Assembly (NCBI RefSeq): GCF_003664585.1
Contig: NZ_RCHI01000011.1
Location: 82,409-146,408 of the forward strand
Origin: Paenirhodobacter hankyongi
GTDB lineage: Bacteria; Pseudomonadota; Alphaproteobacteria; Rhodobacterales; Rhodobacteraceae
DNA length: 64,000 nucleotides
Direction of reading: 5' to 3'
Below, piece by piece: positions 33,933 through 42,336 of the stretch (position 1 is its first letter; each line of letters starts with the position of its first letter). A model generated the notes under the pieces. That model ran no database searches. It was not told the DNA's origin and saw only the letters and a list, made by a program, of their open reading frames with translations. Both the position numbers and the translations under genes were made by a program.

Positions 33933-35076
33933 TCGAAGGGGCTTTCTGAGAAGTAGGCGCCGAGGGGGCGGCGCTGGTCGTGTAAGGATTTTCGAGGGTG
34001 TCGCCGTCCGCATGGGGCGGCAGGTTCAGACCGGCCCGGACCTCGTTCGCGGTCATCGCACCCATGCTGCGATATTGGCCGTAGGCGTTCGCCCGCGCCG
34101 CGGTGTCGGTGGTGGTCAGGTCGTCGGTGACGAACTCCACATAGAGGTCACGCCGTTCCTCGGGCGTCAGCAGGCACCGGGCATAGGCCCATGCCCAGGT
34201 CGCGAGCCACGGCTTGAGTGTCACTTGCAGGAACTGGCGGGCCATTTCCTCGGTGTTTGACCATGTGCCGCGCGTCAGCTCGAAGAGCATCGTCGGCGGA
34301 ACCCGGAACACGCGAGCGATTTCGCGGATCTGTTCAAGGCGGTTGTCGGCGAATTGGCTATCGGCGAGCGTCATCGTGACAGTCTCGAAGGACATGCCTT
34401 CATCGAGAATGGCGGTGCCACCCGAACGGCCCGAGCCATGCGCTGCGGTCCAGCTCGCGGCCAGGTTGGCCTTCGCCTGATCGCCAAGCGTCTTCTCGGT
34501 CTTGAGAATGCCACCGGGCTTGCCACCGTTCGCGAAGAGCTTGGCAATGTGCTCTTCGAACGCCAGAGCAAGGCCGATTGCCTCACGCCCGAGGGTGATC
34601 GGCGAGGCACCCCCGAAGGCGCTGACGTGCAGAATGTCGGTGAAGGCGTAGCGGTGACGGCCGTCCGCGAGCTGCACGAGATAGCTCGGTTCGCCGCTCG
34701 CGTCGGTTTCAATCTGAACTTGCGTCGGGTCGAGCCGGTGCAGCTCGACAGGTTCGCCCGCACCGTTGCGCACCACGAGGGCGAAGCCATGACCGCGCAA
34801 GAGGGCATCAGTCGTGAGCTGCACCCGCAGTGCCTCGGCAGAGGTCCAAGGGTTCGCCTCGTCGTGCATGAGGGAATAGGCGGGGTGGTCGGTGATCGTG
34901 GCGCGGCCATCGCGCTCGAAGAGCTTCACCGGCAGCGAGCCGACAGTCTCGGCGATCAGGGCAACGGCACAGGCAACAGCGGGGACACGCAGGGCACTTT
35001 CTGCCGTGACGGTCTTGCCGGTCAGGGTCGGGACGATACCGAAAATCGGAAGGGCGGTGGGGTCTGAGACCGCCAC
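33925..35076 (-). CDS. Phage portal protein, HK97 family
   Basis: The 383-residue product forms the dodecameric channel of the capsid vertex. Features seen: LRVPAVACAVALIAETVGSLP, HDEANPWTSAEALR, LLRGHGFALVVRNGAGEP, YAFTDILHVSAFGG, LANSQFADNRLEQIREIARVF-like stretch and FRVPPTMLFELTRGTWSNTEE. I start at GTG 35076, with GAGGAAGG just upstream; a TTG 13 codons earlier has no ribosome binding site. A promoter-like pair lies 75-100 nt upstream. Confidence 0.92.
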   Translation of the reverse strand: MAVSDPTALPIFGIVPTLTGKTVTAESALRVPAVACAVALIAETVGSLPVKLFERDGRATITDHPAYSLMHDEANPWTSAEALRVQLTTDALLRGHGFALVVRNGAGEPVELHRLDPTQVQIETDASGEPSYLVQLADGRHRYAFTDILHVSAFGGASPITLGREAIGLALAFEEHIAKLFANGGKPGGILKTEKTLGDQAKANLAASWTAAHGSGRSGGTAILDEGMSFETVTMTLADSQFADNRLEQIREIARVFRVPPTMLFELTRGTWSNTEEMARQFLQVTLKPWLATWAWAYARCLLTPEERRDLYVEFVTDDLTTTDTAARANAYGQYRSMGAMTANEVRAGLNLPPHADGDTLENPYTTSAAPSAPTSQKAPSND

Positions 35077-35151
35077 CGCCTTCCTCGTGAGAAAGGAAAG
35101 GGCTTTCTGAAACAAAGGTCACTCGAAACAGGGGCACTCGTAATAGGTGTT

Positions 35152-35180
35152 ATATTACCCCATGCGGGGCAGAATGTGAA
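35152..35180 (-). promoter_or_regulatory. Candidate promoter for the structural operon
   Basis: On the minus strand, TTCACA (35175-35180) and TAATAT (35152-35157) are separated by 17 nt. The spacer contains the near-palindrome CCCCGCATGGGG, a possible operator. The -35 element abuts a hairpin (ATCCCC/GGGGAT, 35180-35199) that could end the integrase transcript. Confidence 0.5.
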
Positions 35181-35206
35181 TCCCCTAATCGAAGGGGATC
35201 ACGATT

Positions 35207-37012
35207 TCATTGCGCTAGGTGGTCGAGGTTCAAGCCGGGGTAGGCGATCGCGTTAATCAGCTCCACGCGCTGCTCAAGCATCCCTTGCGGCATCTGCCCG
35301 TAACGGCCAGTCATGGACGCTTCGGCATGTCCGAGGATGAAACCGAACTGATTGTCGAGGTAGCCAGCCCGACGCAGGGCGTCGGCGGCACCATGCCGGA
35401 AAGAGTAGAGCGACAGGCCGCGGCCTTCCTTGAGGCCGATGCGCTTGAGATACTTTCCGAACTCGCGCGAGAACTCGGCCATCATCTGACCACGTTCATT
35501 CCTCTTCGCACCGGGGAAAAGCTGCTTGTCACCGGCCTTCACGCGGTCGGCGTGGTAACCGAGGAAGCCGAGCCGGATCAACTCGGGATGCACGGGCACG
35601 ACGCGCATTGACCCTTCGGTTTTGACCGACTTGCCTTGCTCAGTCTGATCGCCCTCGGTGGTGATGTGAAACACCCAATGGCCGTGCAGCTCGCGCACGT
35701 CATTGGTCGCGAGCTGGCCGATTTCGCCATTCCGTGCGCCAGAGAACAGCATGACGAGCGGCACCCAATAGCGGTGGTCGCGGATCTGCACGTCACCGGG
35801 CCGGGAGATATACCGCCACTCACCTTCCTTGTCGCTCTGTGCCCCGGTGAAGAGGGGAGAGCTGAACAGGATGTTCAACTGCTCTGACGTGAAGGTCTGG
35901 GTCTTGGATCTCTTCTCCTTCGGCAGCGACATGCCCGACACGGGATTTTGTGCGAGGTAGCCGTTCGACACGAGCCAGTTGCAGAAGGCCCCGAGGCTAG
36001 AGAGGTAGCGGTTCACCGTGCGGTCGGACAGGACCGGGCGACCGAGCTTTTCGTTCGCCTTGACGATCTGGTGAATATTCATGCCTTTGAAGTCGTTCAC
36101 CTCTGACGCGCGGACGGGATACTTGACGAGAAGGGCCTTCCAGTCGCGCACGGCCACCTTGTCGATAGCGTGAACCGGGAAGCTCGCCCCGACGCATTCA
36201 ACGAAGGTGCCCACGTCGCGCCGGGTTTGGTCGAGACGATCTTGAGCAACGCGGCGCGGGTTCTCGCGAGCGAATATCTCGAAAACTTCCATGATCTTCT
36301 CGCCGGGTTTCGCTACCTCGCGGCGAGGGCCGGTTGCAGGCTTCACCAGAGGGTCGCGGGGCTGGCCCGAGTAGTCGCCCCGGTCGCGCTCTATGGCGCG
36401 GTCAAGGGCTTCGATCTCGGCGCGCATCATATGTCGGGCGAGGCTGATCCAATCAGGCGTGCCACGTTCCACCAGAAGGCGGTTCTCGTCCAGATAGGCG
36501 TCAACCTCGTGAGCGATCAGTGCCGTCTCGCCCTGCGCGAGCTGCCGGCGCATATCCGCGACCTTCACCTTGCGAGCCTCCGAAGCCACCGCGCTCGCTT
36601 CCTGCTTGGCTTTGAGGTCAAGCGAGGCGTCGAGAATCACAAGAGGGTCGGCGCTGGCGATCTCGCCACGCTGTGCCCGCCCGATCAGTTCGGACCTCGC
36701 TTGCTCAATCTCAGTCTCGCCGGGGAGATTCGCGCGCTCTGCTTCATCTCGCTCCATGGTGGCGGTGTAGTGATCCCAAACCGCGTGCTCACGGTCCGCA
36801 GGCACCAAAGAGCGACGTGAACGAAGGTCGTCAAAGCCTCGCTGCCATTCAGAAATTACTGGATAGAGGCGGCGCTTTGCTTCGGCTTCGTCATTGGTGC
36901 CAAGCGCCTTCACCAGCTCACGCTTGCCGATGATCTGCACCAGATCAAGCGGAACGCGAATCCGGGCAGAGTAGGCGGCGCCGCGACGGATGAGGTGACT
37001 AATGCGAGCCAT
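35207..37012 (-). CDS. Tyrosine-type site-specific integrase
   Basis: The 601-residue recombinase is longer than typical phage integrases because of an extended N-terminal region (to about residue 230) before the core-binding and catalytic domains. Catalytic residues seen: Arg in MLFSGARNGEIGQL, the HxxR-like SFRHGAADALRRAG, the second His in GHAEASMTGRY and Tyr in the same segment. It reads away from attR, as expected for an element integrated in the tRNA 3' end. TGTAACACA words overlap its likely promoter region, hinting at autoregulation. Confidence 0.93.
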   Translation of the reverse strand: MARISHLIRRGAAYSARIRVPLDLVQIIGKRELVKALGTNDEAEAKRRLYPVISEWQRGFDDLRSRRSLVPADREHAVWDHYTATMERDEAERANLPGETEIEQARSELIGRAQRGEIASADPLVILDASLDLKAKQEASAVASEARKVKVADMRRQLAQGETALIAHEVDAYLDENRLLVERGTPDWISLARHMMRAEIEALDRAIERDRGDYSGQPRDPLVKPATGPRREVAKPGEKIMEVFEIFARENPRRVAQDRLDQTRRDVGTFVECVGASFPVHAIDKVAVRDWKALLVKYPVRASEVNDFKGMNIHQIVKANEKLGRPVLSDRTVNRYLSSLGAFCNWLVSNGYLAQNPVSGMSLPKEKRSKTQTFTSEQLNILFSSPLFTGAQSDKEGEWRYISRPGDVQIRDHRYWVPLVMLFSGARNGEIGQLATNDVRELHGHWVFHITTEGDQTEQGKSVKTEGSMRVVPVHPELIRLGFLGYHADRVKAGDKQLFPGAKRNERGQMMAEFSREFGKYLKRIGLKEGRGLSLYSFRHGAADALRRAGYLDNQFGFILGHAEASMTGRYGQMPQGMLEQRVELINAIAYPGLNLDHLAQ

Positions 37013-37038
37013 CGGGCGCGCTCCATGTGGAAGGGCTG

Positions 37039-37060
37039 TGTGTTACAGTCATGTGTTACA
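37039..37060. repeat. Direct repeats near attR, candidate integrase arm-type sites
   Basis: TGTGTTACA at 37039-37047 and ATGTGTTACA at 37051-37060, spaced by about one helical turn, between the integrase start and attR. The same word forms the inverted repeat at 20747-20776 near attL. Confidence 0.55.
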
Positions 37061-37133
37061 GATTGACGGGAAATCTGCAAGCGATTACATATTGTTAGTT
37101 GAAAATAACGGCTTGCGGAAAACGTTATTATGT

Positions 37134-37150
37134 TCTCGCCGCCCCGACCA
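37134..37150. other. attR core
   Basis: The same 17 bases as the 3' end of tRNA-Pro. Host sequence resumes at 37151. Confidence 0.9.
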
Positions 37151-37714
37151 CTTCCCCAGCCGCTGATCCCTCCCTCTGCACCCCCTAGATCTGGTGTGCC
37201 ATTTCGGGAGCGATTCTCCCTTTCCCTGGCCCCGCACGGGATTCGGGAACATATTTTGGGCATGCTGCGCCGCGGCGCTTCGGGCATCGGCCAAAACCGG
37301 CCAGCTATCCACAAGATCTTGTGGGCTGTGGATGAAATTCATCCGATTTGTCATCTTCCTGTCGGAAATCCCAGTGGCACAAGGGGAATCCTCCTTGGGG
37401 CGGGAACCGCGCCGGGAGGGGGGATTGTGGAGGAATCGAGCCCGTCCGCCGCTCTGTCAAAGCGGCTTTCCCGTCAATAGAAAAAAGCCCGGCTGCGCCG
37501 CCAAAGTTCTGTTGACCCTTTCGTGAGCCTACGCCAGTTTGTGGACGTCAGCTGAGAAGCCACCAGATGTAGTGGCGCTGCGGGCGCGGGACGGAGCCTC
37601 ACTTTCTGCTCGATCGGAAACGAGACGGCGCCTCCGGGACCACACCCCGGGGTTGGTCCCTGTGTCCATGCGTACCGGCGCGGCGGGTTTGTTTTTGAAC
37701 ACGGGACAGTGCAG
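37151..37714. other. Intergenic region between attR and nrdJ
   Basis: No gene found. It contains a perfect 16-bp palindrome CCACAAGATCTTGTGG (37309-37324) flanked by DnaA-box-like 9-mers CTATCCACA (37305) and, inverted, TCATCCACA (37327-37335). Further along are TTGACC at 37512 (possible -35), an NrdR-like box at 37560-37575, and a hairpin with GGGACCA/TGGTCCC arms near 37638-37662 in the nrdJ leader. Confidence 0.6.
37560..37575. promoter_or_regulatory. NrdR-like box upstream of nrdJ
   Basis: CCACCAGATGTAGTGG matches 12 of 16 positions of the palindromic NrdR box as I recall it (ACACWATATATWGTGT). NrdR represses ribonucleotide reductase genes when dATP is high. The site is 140 nt before the nrdJ start. 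A single box is weaker evidence than the usual pair. Confidence 0.4.
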
Positions 37715-40700
37715 ATGAAGATCGAACGCAAGTTCACCTCGGCCAAGACCGGCGCCTATGGCGAGATCGCCTTCACCACCACCACTTCGGAAATTCGCAA
37801 CCCCGATGGCAAGGTCGTGTTCCACAACGACTGCGTCGAGGTGCCCGAGGGCTGGAGCCAGGTTGCCTCCGACGTGCTTGCGCAGAAATACTTCCGCAAG
37901 GCCGGCGTTCCCGCGGCGCTGAAGACGGTGCGCGAGAAGGGCGTGCCCGAGTTCCTGTGGCGCTCGGTTCCGGATACCGAGGCGCTCGAGAACCTGCCGG
38001 AAGATCAGCGCATTGTGGGCGAAACTTCAGCCAAGCAGGTGTTCGACCGGATGGCCGGCGCCTGGACCTACTGGGGCTGGAAGGGCGGCTATTTCAGCAC
38101 CGAGGACGATGCGCGCGCCTATTACGACGAGATGCGCTTCATGCTGGCCGAGCAGATGGCCGCGCCGAACAGCCCGCAGTGGTTCAACACCGGCCTGCAC
38201 TGGGCCTATGGCATCGACGGCCCGTCGCAGGGCCACTATTACGTCGACCACGTCACCGGCAAGCTGACGAAATCGGCCTCGGCCTATGAACACCCGCAGC
38301 CGCATGCCTGCTTCATCCAGTCGGTGCGGGACGATCTGGTGGGCGAGGGCGGGATCATGGACCTGTGGGTCCGGGAAGCGCGTCTGTTCAAATACGGCTC
38401 GGGCACCGGCACCAATTTCTCGAGCCTGCGCGCCGAGGGCGAGAAGCTCTCGGGCGGCGGCAAGTCCTCGGGGCTGATGGGCTTCCTGAAGATCGGCGAC
38501 CGGGCGGCCGGCGCGATCAAGTCGGGCGGCACCACGCGGCGCGCGGCGAAGATGGTGATCTGCGACATGGATCACCCCGATATCGAGGCCTTCATCAACT
38601 GGAAGGTGATCGAGGAGCAGAAGGTCGCCTCGCTGGTGGCCGGCTCGAAGATGCACGAGCGCGAGCTGAACAGGATCTTCGACGCGATCCGCGTCTGGGA
38701 CGGCTCGGAGGAGGGCCGCGTCGATCCGGGCGTCAACGCGGGGCTGAAGGCCGCGATCCGCTCGGCCAAGAAGGCGCTGATCCCGGAAACCTATATCAAC
38801 CGCGTCCTGCAATACGCGCGGCAGGGCTTCGACAGCATCGAATTCCCGACCTATGACACCGATTGGGACAGCGAGGCCTATATCTCGGTCTCGGGACAGA
38901 ACTCGAACAACTCGGTGCGCGTCACCAACGCCTTCCTGAAGGCGGTGAAGGAGGATGCGCCGTGGGAGCTGCTGCGCCGCACCGACGGCAAGGTGGCGAA
39001 GACGGTGCGGGCGCGCGAACTCTGGGATCAGGTCGGTCACGCCGCCTGGGCCTGTGCCGACCCGGGCATCCAGTTCCACGACACGGTGAACGAGTGGCAC
39101 ACCTGCCCCGAGGACGGTCCGATCCGCGGCTCGAACCCCTGCTCGGAATACATGTTCCTCGACGACACGGCGTGCAACCTTGCCTCGATGAATCTGCTGA
39201 CCTTCCACAAGGGCGGCAAGTTCGACGCGGATGCCTATGTGCATGCCACCCGGCTGTGGACCATCACGCTCGAGATCTCGGTGCTGATGGCGCAGTTCCC
39301 GAGCCAGGAGATCGCACAGCGCTCCTATGACTTCCGCACGCTGGGCCTAGGCTATGCCAATATCGGCGGGCTGCTGATGACCATGGGCCTTGGCTATGAC
39401 TCGGACGAGGGCCGGGCACTGTGCGCCGCGCTGACCGCGGTGATGACCGGCGTCGCCTATGCGACCTCGGCCGAGATGGCGGCCGAGCTGGGCGCCTTCC
39501 CGGGCCATGCGAAGAACGCCGCGCACATGCTGCGGGTGATCCGCAACCACCGTACCGCGGCGCATGGGCTGTCGACGGGCTATGAGGGGCTCGAGGTGAA
39601 ACCCGTGCCGCTCGATGCCGCGAACTGCCCTGATCCGGCGCTGGTGACGCTGGCGAAATCGGCCTGGGACGAGGCGCTGGCGCTTGGCGAGGCGCATGGC
39701 TTCCGCAACGCGCAGGTCTCGGTGATCGCGCCCACCGGCACCATCGGCCTGGTGATGGATTGCGACACGACGGGCATCGAGCCGGACTTCGCGCTGGTGA
39801 AGTTCAAGAAGCTCGCCGGCGGCGGTTACTTCAAGATCATCAACCGTTCGGTGCCCGCCGCGCTCGAGTCGCTGGGCTACCCCTCGGCGCAGATCGAGGA
39901 GATCATCGCCTCTGCGGTCGGCCACGGGTCCTTGGGCAATTGCCCGGCGATCAACCGCACGTCGCTCATCGGCCATGGCTTCGGCGCGGCCGAGATCGAG
40001 AAGATCGAGGCGGCGCTGCCCTCGGCCTTCGACATCCGCTTCGTCTTCAACCAGTGGACGCTGGGCGAGGATTTCTGCACCGGGACGCTGGGCATCCCGG
40101 TCGAGAAGCTGAACGACCCGTCCTTCGACATGCTGCGCCACCTCGGCTTCACCAAGGCGCAGATCGACGCGGCGAACGACCATGTCTGCGGCACGATGAC
40201 CCTCGAGGGCGCGCCCTTCCTGAAGCCCGAGCATTACGCCGTCTTCGACTGCGCCAATGCCTGCGGCAAGAAGGGCACGCGCTACCTGTCGGTCGACAGC
40301 CACATCCGGATGATGGCGGCGGCGCAGTCGTTCATCTCGGGCGCGATCTCGAAGACGATCAACATGCCGAACACGGCGACGATCGAGGATGCGCTCGCCG
40401 CCTATGAGCTGAGCTGGTCGCTCGGCATCAAGGCGAACGCGCTTTACCGCGACGGTTCCAAGCTGAGCCAGCCGCTCGCCGCGGCGCTGGTCGAGGATGA
40501 CGAGGAGGCCGAGGAGATCCTCGCCACCGGCAGCCAGCAGGAAAAGGCCGTCACCCTTGCCGAGAAGATCGTCGAGAAGGTGGTGGTGAAGGAGATCGTC
40601 CGTTCGCACCGCGAAAAGCTGCCGTCGCGCCGCAAGGGCTACACCCAGAAGGCGATCGTCGGCGGTCACAAGGTCTATCTGCGCACCGGCGAATACGATG

Positions 40701-41407
40701 ACGGCTCGCTCGGCGAGATCTTCATCGACATGCACAAGGAAGGCGCGGGCTTCCGCGCGATGATGAACAACTTCGCCATCGCGGTCTCGGTCGGTCTGCA
40801 ATACGGCGTGCCGCTCGAGGAATTCGTCGACGCCTTCACCTTCACCAAGTTCGAGCCGGCCGGCATGGTGCAGGGCAACGACTCGATCAAGAACGCGACC
40901 TCGATCCTCGATTATGTCTTCCGCGAACTGGCGGTCAGCTATCTCGACCGCACCGACCTCGCCCATATCAAGCCGAAGGGGACCGCCTTCGACGATCTGG
41001 GCGGCGGCAAGGACGAGGGCAAGCGCAACGTCGAGCCGGTGAGCGAGTCGGCGGCGTCGAAATCGCTCGAGGTGCTGCGGCAGATCTCGTCCTCGGGCTA
41101 TCTGCGCAAGCGGCTGCCGCAGGAACTGGTGGTGCTGCGCGGTGGCGCGGCGGGCGGCATGGCGCTGTCGGGCGCGGCCGATCCGATCGCGGCGCTGAAC
41201 ACGCTGGTGCCGGAAACCGCGAAGGCGCCGGGCGCCGCGGCGACGACCTCGCTCGCCTCGGGGGTCGTCACCATGGATGCGCGCACCAAGGCGAAGCTGC
41301 AGGGCTACGAGGGCGAGGCCTGCGGCGAATGCGGCAACTACACGCTGGTGCGCAACGGCACCTGCATGAAGTGCAACACCTGCGGCGCCACCTCGGGCTG
41401 CAGCTGA
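37715..41407 (+). CDS. nrdJ: Vitamin B12-dependent ribonucleotide reductase NrdJ (class II)
   Basis: Reduces ribonucleotides to deoxyribonucleotides using adenosylcobalamin and needs no separate radical subunit. The 1230-residue product shows the active-site segment [16 protein letters not shown] (Asn, Cys, Glu), the tail loop [32 protein letters not shown], and [20 protein letters not shown]. The C terminus has a Cys-rich zinc-ribbon end ([22 protein letters not shown]). I start at ATG 37715 (MKIERKFT), with GGGA 8 nt upstream; an in-frame GTG lies 2 codons earlier. No intein is present. Confidence 0.96.
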   Translation: MKIERKFTSAKTGAYGEIAFTTTTSEIRNPDGKVVFHNDCVEVPEGWSQVASDVLAQKYFRKAGVPAALKTVREKGVPEFLWRSVPDTEALENLPEDQRIVGETSAKQVFDRMAGAWTYWGWKGGYFSTEDDARAYYDEMRFMLAEQMAAPNSPQWFNTGLHWAYGIDGPSQGHYYVDHVTGKLTKSASAYEHPQPHACFIQSVRDDLVGEGGIMDLWVREARLFKYGSGTGTNFSSLRAEGEKLSGGGKSSGLMGFLKIGDRAAGAIKSGGTTRRAAKMVICDMDHPDIEAFINWKVIEEQKVASLVAGSKMHERELNRIFDAIRVWDGSEEGRVDPGVNAGLKAAIRSAKKALIPETYINRVLQYARQGFDSIEFPTYDTDWDSEAYISVSGQNSNNSVRVTNAFLKAVKEDAPWELLRRTDGKVAKTVRARELWDQVGHAAWACADPGIQFHDTVNEWHTCPEDGPIRGSNPCSEYMFLDDTACNLASMNLLTFHKGGKFDADAYVHATRLWTITLEISVLMAQFPSQEIAQRSYDFRTLGLGYANIGGLLMTMGLGYDSDEGRALCAALTAVMTGVAYATSAEMAAELGAFPGHAKNAAHMLRVIRNHRTAAHGLSTGYEGLEVKPVPLDAANCPDPALVTLAKSAWDEALALGEAHGFRNAQVSVIAPTGTIGLVMDCDTTGIEPDFALVKFKKLAGGGYFKIINRSVPAALESLGYPSAQIEEIIASAVGHGSLGNCPAINRTSLIGHGFGAAEIEKIEAALPSAFDIRFVFNQWTLGEDFCTGTLGIPVEKLNDPSFDMLRHLGFTKAQIDAANDHVCGTMTLEGAPFLKPEHYAVFDCANACGKKGTRYLSVDSHIRMMAAAQSFISGAISKTINMPNTATIEDALAAYELSWSLGIKANALYRDGSKLSQPLAAALVEDDEEAEEILATGSQQEKAVTLAEKIVEKVVVKEIVRSHREKLPSRRKGYTQKAIVGGHKVYLRTGEYDDGSLGEIFIDMHKEGAGFRAMMNNFAIAVSVGLQYGVPLEEFVDAFTFTKFEPAGMVQGNDSIKNATSILDYVFRELAVSYLDRTDLAHIKPKGTAFDDLGGGKDEGKRNVEPVSESAASKSLEVLRQISSSGYLRKRLPQELVVLRGGAAGGMALSGAADPIAALNTLVPETAKAPGAAATTSLASGVVTMDARTKAKLQGYEGEACGECGNYTLVRNGTCMKCNTCGATSGCS

Positions 41408-41508
41408 GGGCCGCGCGCGGCCTGAGCAAGGCCCGGCCACGAAGCCGGGCCGCAACGAAGACCACGGACGCCCGCAAGGGCAGCACGGAAGACAGAAGGA
41501 CGCCCCAG

Positions 41509-41757
41509 GTGGAGCTGATCGTCGGAAACAAACGGATTGCGGCCAAGGCGCTGCGGCGGATCCCGGGCGGGGTCGTGGCGCAGCTCGCGGGCGACGCGCT
41601 GACCTCGGTGCTGGACGCGACCTTCCGCGGCGGCGCCTCGATCGAGCTGCTGGGGGGCGATCTCGACCACCACACGCTTGACGTCACCGACATCCGCATG
41701 GCGGGCGCCTCGACCACTGTCACGCTGCTGACCAGCGGCGCGGTGGCCCTGCATTGA
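41509..41757 (+). CDS. Small conserved-type hypothetical protein, 82 residues
   Basis: A GTG start at 41509 with AGAAGGA 8 nt upstream gives VELIVGNKRIAAKALRRIPG at the N terminus and GASTTVTLLTSGAVALH at the C terminus. It is beta-strand rich with regular hydrophobic alternation. The frame is open upstream into the nrdJ 3' end, but this start has the best signal. It is probably co-transcribed with nrdJ, 101 nt downstream, and ends before a terminator. I do not recognise a family. Confidence 0.6.
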   Translation: MELIVGNKRIAAKALRRIPGGVVAQLAGDALTSVLDATFRGGASIELLGGDLDHHTLDVTDIRMAGASTTVTLLTSGAVALH

Positions 41758-41856
41758 GATCCGGGGCGGGTGCGCTCGCCCCAGACGCCGAGAAGGCCCA
41801 GGCGAAACCATAGACACCTCGGGCGGTGCATCAACGAGCCTGATCGGCGAACCTGG

Positions 41857-41890
41857 CCCCCTCCCTCAAGGAGGGGGTCATTTTCTTTTG
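41857..41890 (+). terminator. Rho-independent terminator after the nrdJ unit
   Basis: An 8-bp stem CCCCCTCC/GGAGGGGG with loop CTCAA is followed by TCATTTTCTTTT, about 100 nt after the small gene downstream of nrdJ. Confidence 0.85.
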
Positions 41891-41958
41891 GAAATCAGGG
41901 GTTTCCGGAAAATGGGGCAGGGGCGAAAGAAAAACCGGAACTTTTCTCACGCAGGCGC

Positions 41959-41987
41959 TTGACGGGGCGCGCGGGCCTGCGTAAACA
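41959..41987 (+). promoter_or_regulatory. Promoter for the tRNA-Asp pair
   Basis: TTGACG (41959-41964), 17-nt spacer, TAAACA (41982-41987), about 36 nt before the first tRNA-Asp. The spacing and the near-consensus -35 fit a housekeeping sigma-70-type promoter. Confidence 0.6.
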
Positions 41988-42022
41988 CGCCCCACGCTCG
42001 GACAGCGATCGGGCGGAGGTGA

Positions 42023-42099
42023 GCGGTTGTAGCTCAGTTGGTTAGAGTACCGGCCTGTCACGCCGGGGGTCGCGGGTTCGAGCCCCGTCAACCGCGCCA
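42023..42099 (+). tRNA. tRNA-Asp(GTC), copy 1
   Basis: A 77-nt cloverleaf: acceptor GCGGTTG/CAACCGC, anticodon GTC within CCTGTCACG, T-arm GGTTCGAGCCC, G discriminator (the Asp identity base) and encoded CCA. It is followed 28 nt later by an identical copy. Confidence 0.97.
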
Positions 42100-42127
42100 C
42101 CTCCCCGATCGCCGAGCGCTGAAATGC

Positions 42128-42204
42128 GCGGTTGTAGCTCAGTTGGTTAGAGTACCGGCCTGTCACGCCGGGGGTCGCGGGTTCGAGCCCCGTCAACCGC
42201 GCCA
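42128..42204 (+). tRNA. tRNA-Asp(GTC), copy 2
   Basis: Identical in all 77 bases to the copy at 42023. Both are probably processed from one transcript. A GGCCCC/GGGGCC hairpin followed by TCTTG at 42260-42278 may end it. Confidence 0.97.
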
Positions 42205-42336
42205 TTTCCCTCCCTTCCGGAACATGATCTTGCTCCGTGCGGCCCGAAAGCTGCGCATTGGCCCCTCGGGGCCTCTTGCGCGCTTGCCCGGTTTCCGCGC
42301 CGGTCCTATATCGGACCGACAGCGAAGGAGCCTGCC

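Larger units (their letters stand above)
20680..37150 (-). mobile_element. Integrated phage-like element, about 16.5 kb, in tRNA-Pro
   Basis: The boundaries are a 17-bp direct repeat: the 3' end of tRNA-Pro at 20680-20696 and the same 17 bases at 37134-37150. A tyrosine integrase reads away from the right boundary. Between lie head, packaging and partial tail genes, all on the minus strand. No repressor, replication, lysis, tail-tube, tail-fibre or receptor-binding gene is recognisable, and the order (portal, chaperone-like, protease-capsid, chaperone-like, gpI, HNH, connectors, terminase, tape measure, gpM) is not the usual lambda-like one. It may be a decayed prophage or a satellite that carries its own capsid. 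Confidence 0.9.

Noticed and set aside
20680..37150. Resident gene transfer agent cluster
   Set aside because: Some proteins resemble GTA parts (gp10-like, HK97 head genes), but an integrase, HNH nuclease and exact attachment sites show a mobile element, and the GTA order and its later genes are missing.
37305..37335. Chromosomal replication origin
   Set aside because: Only two imperfect DnaA-like boxes, no AT-rich unwinding element, and none of the usual origin neighbours (dnaA, hemE, parAB, gidA).
37590..37714. Cobalamin riboswitch before nrdJ
   Set aside because: Considered because the enzyme uses adenosylcobalamin, but I cannot find the conserved B12-box sequence, only generic hairpins.
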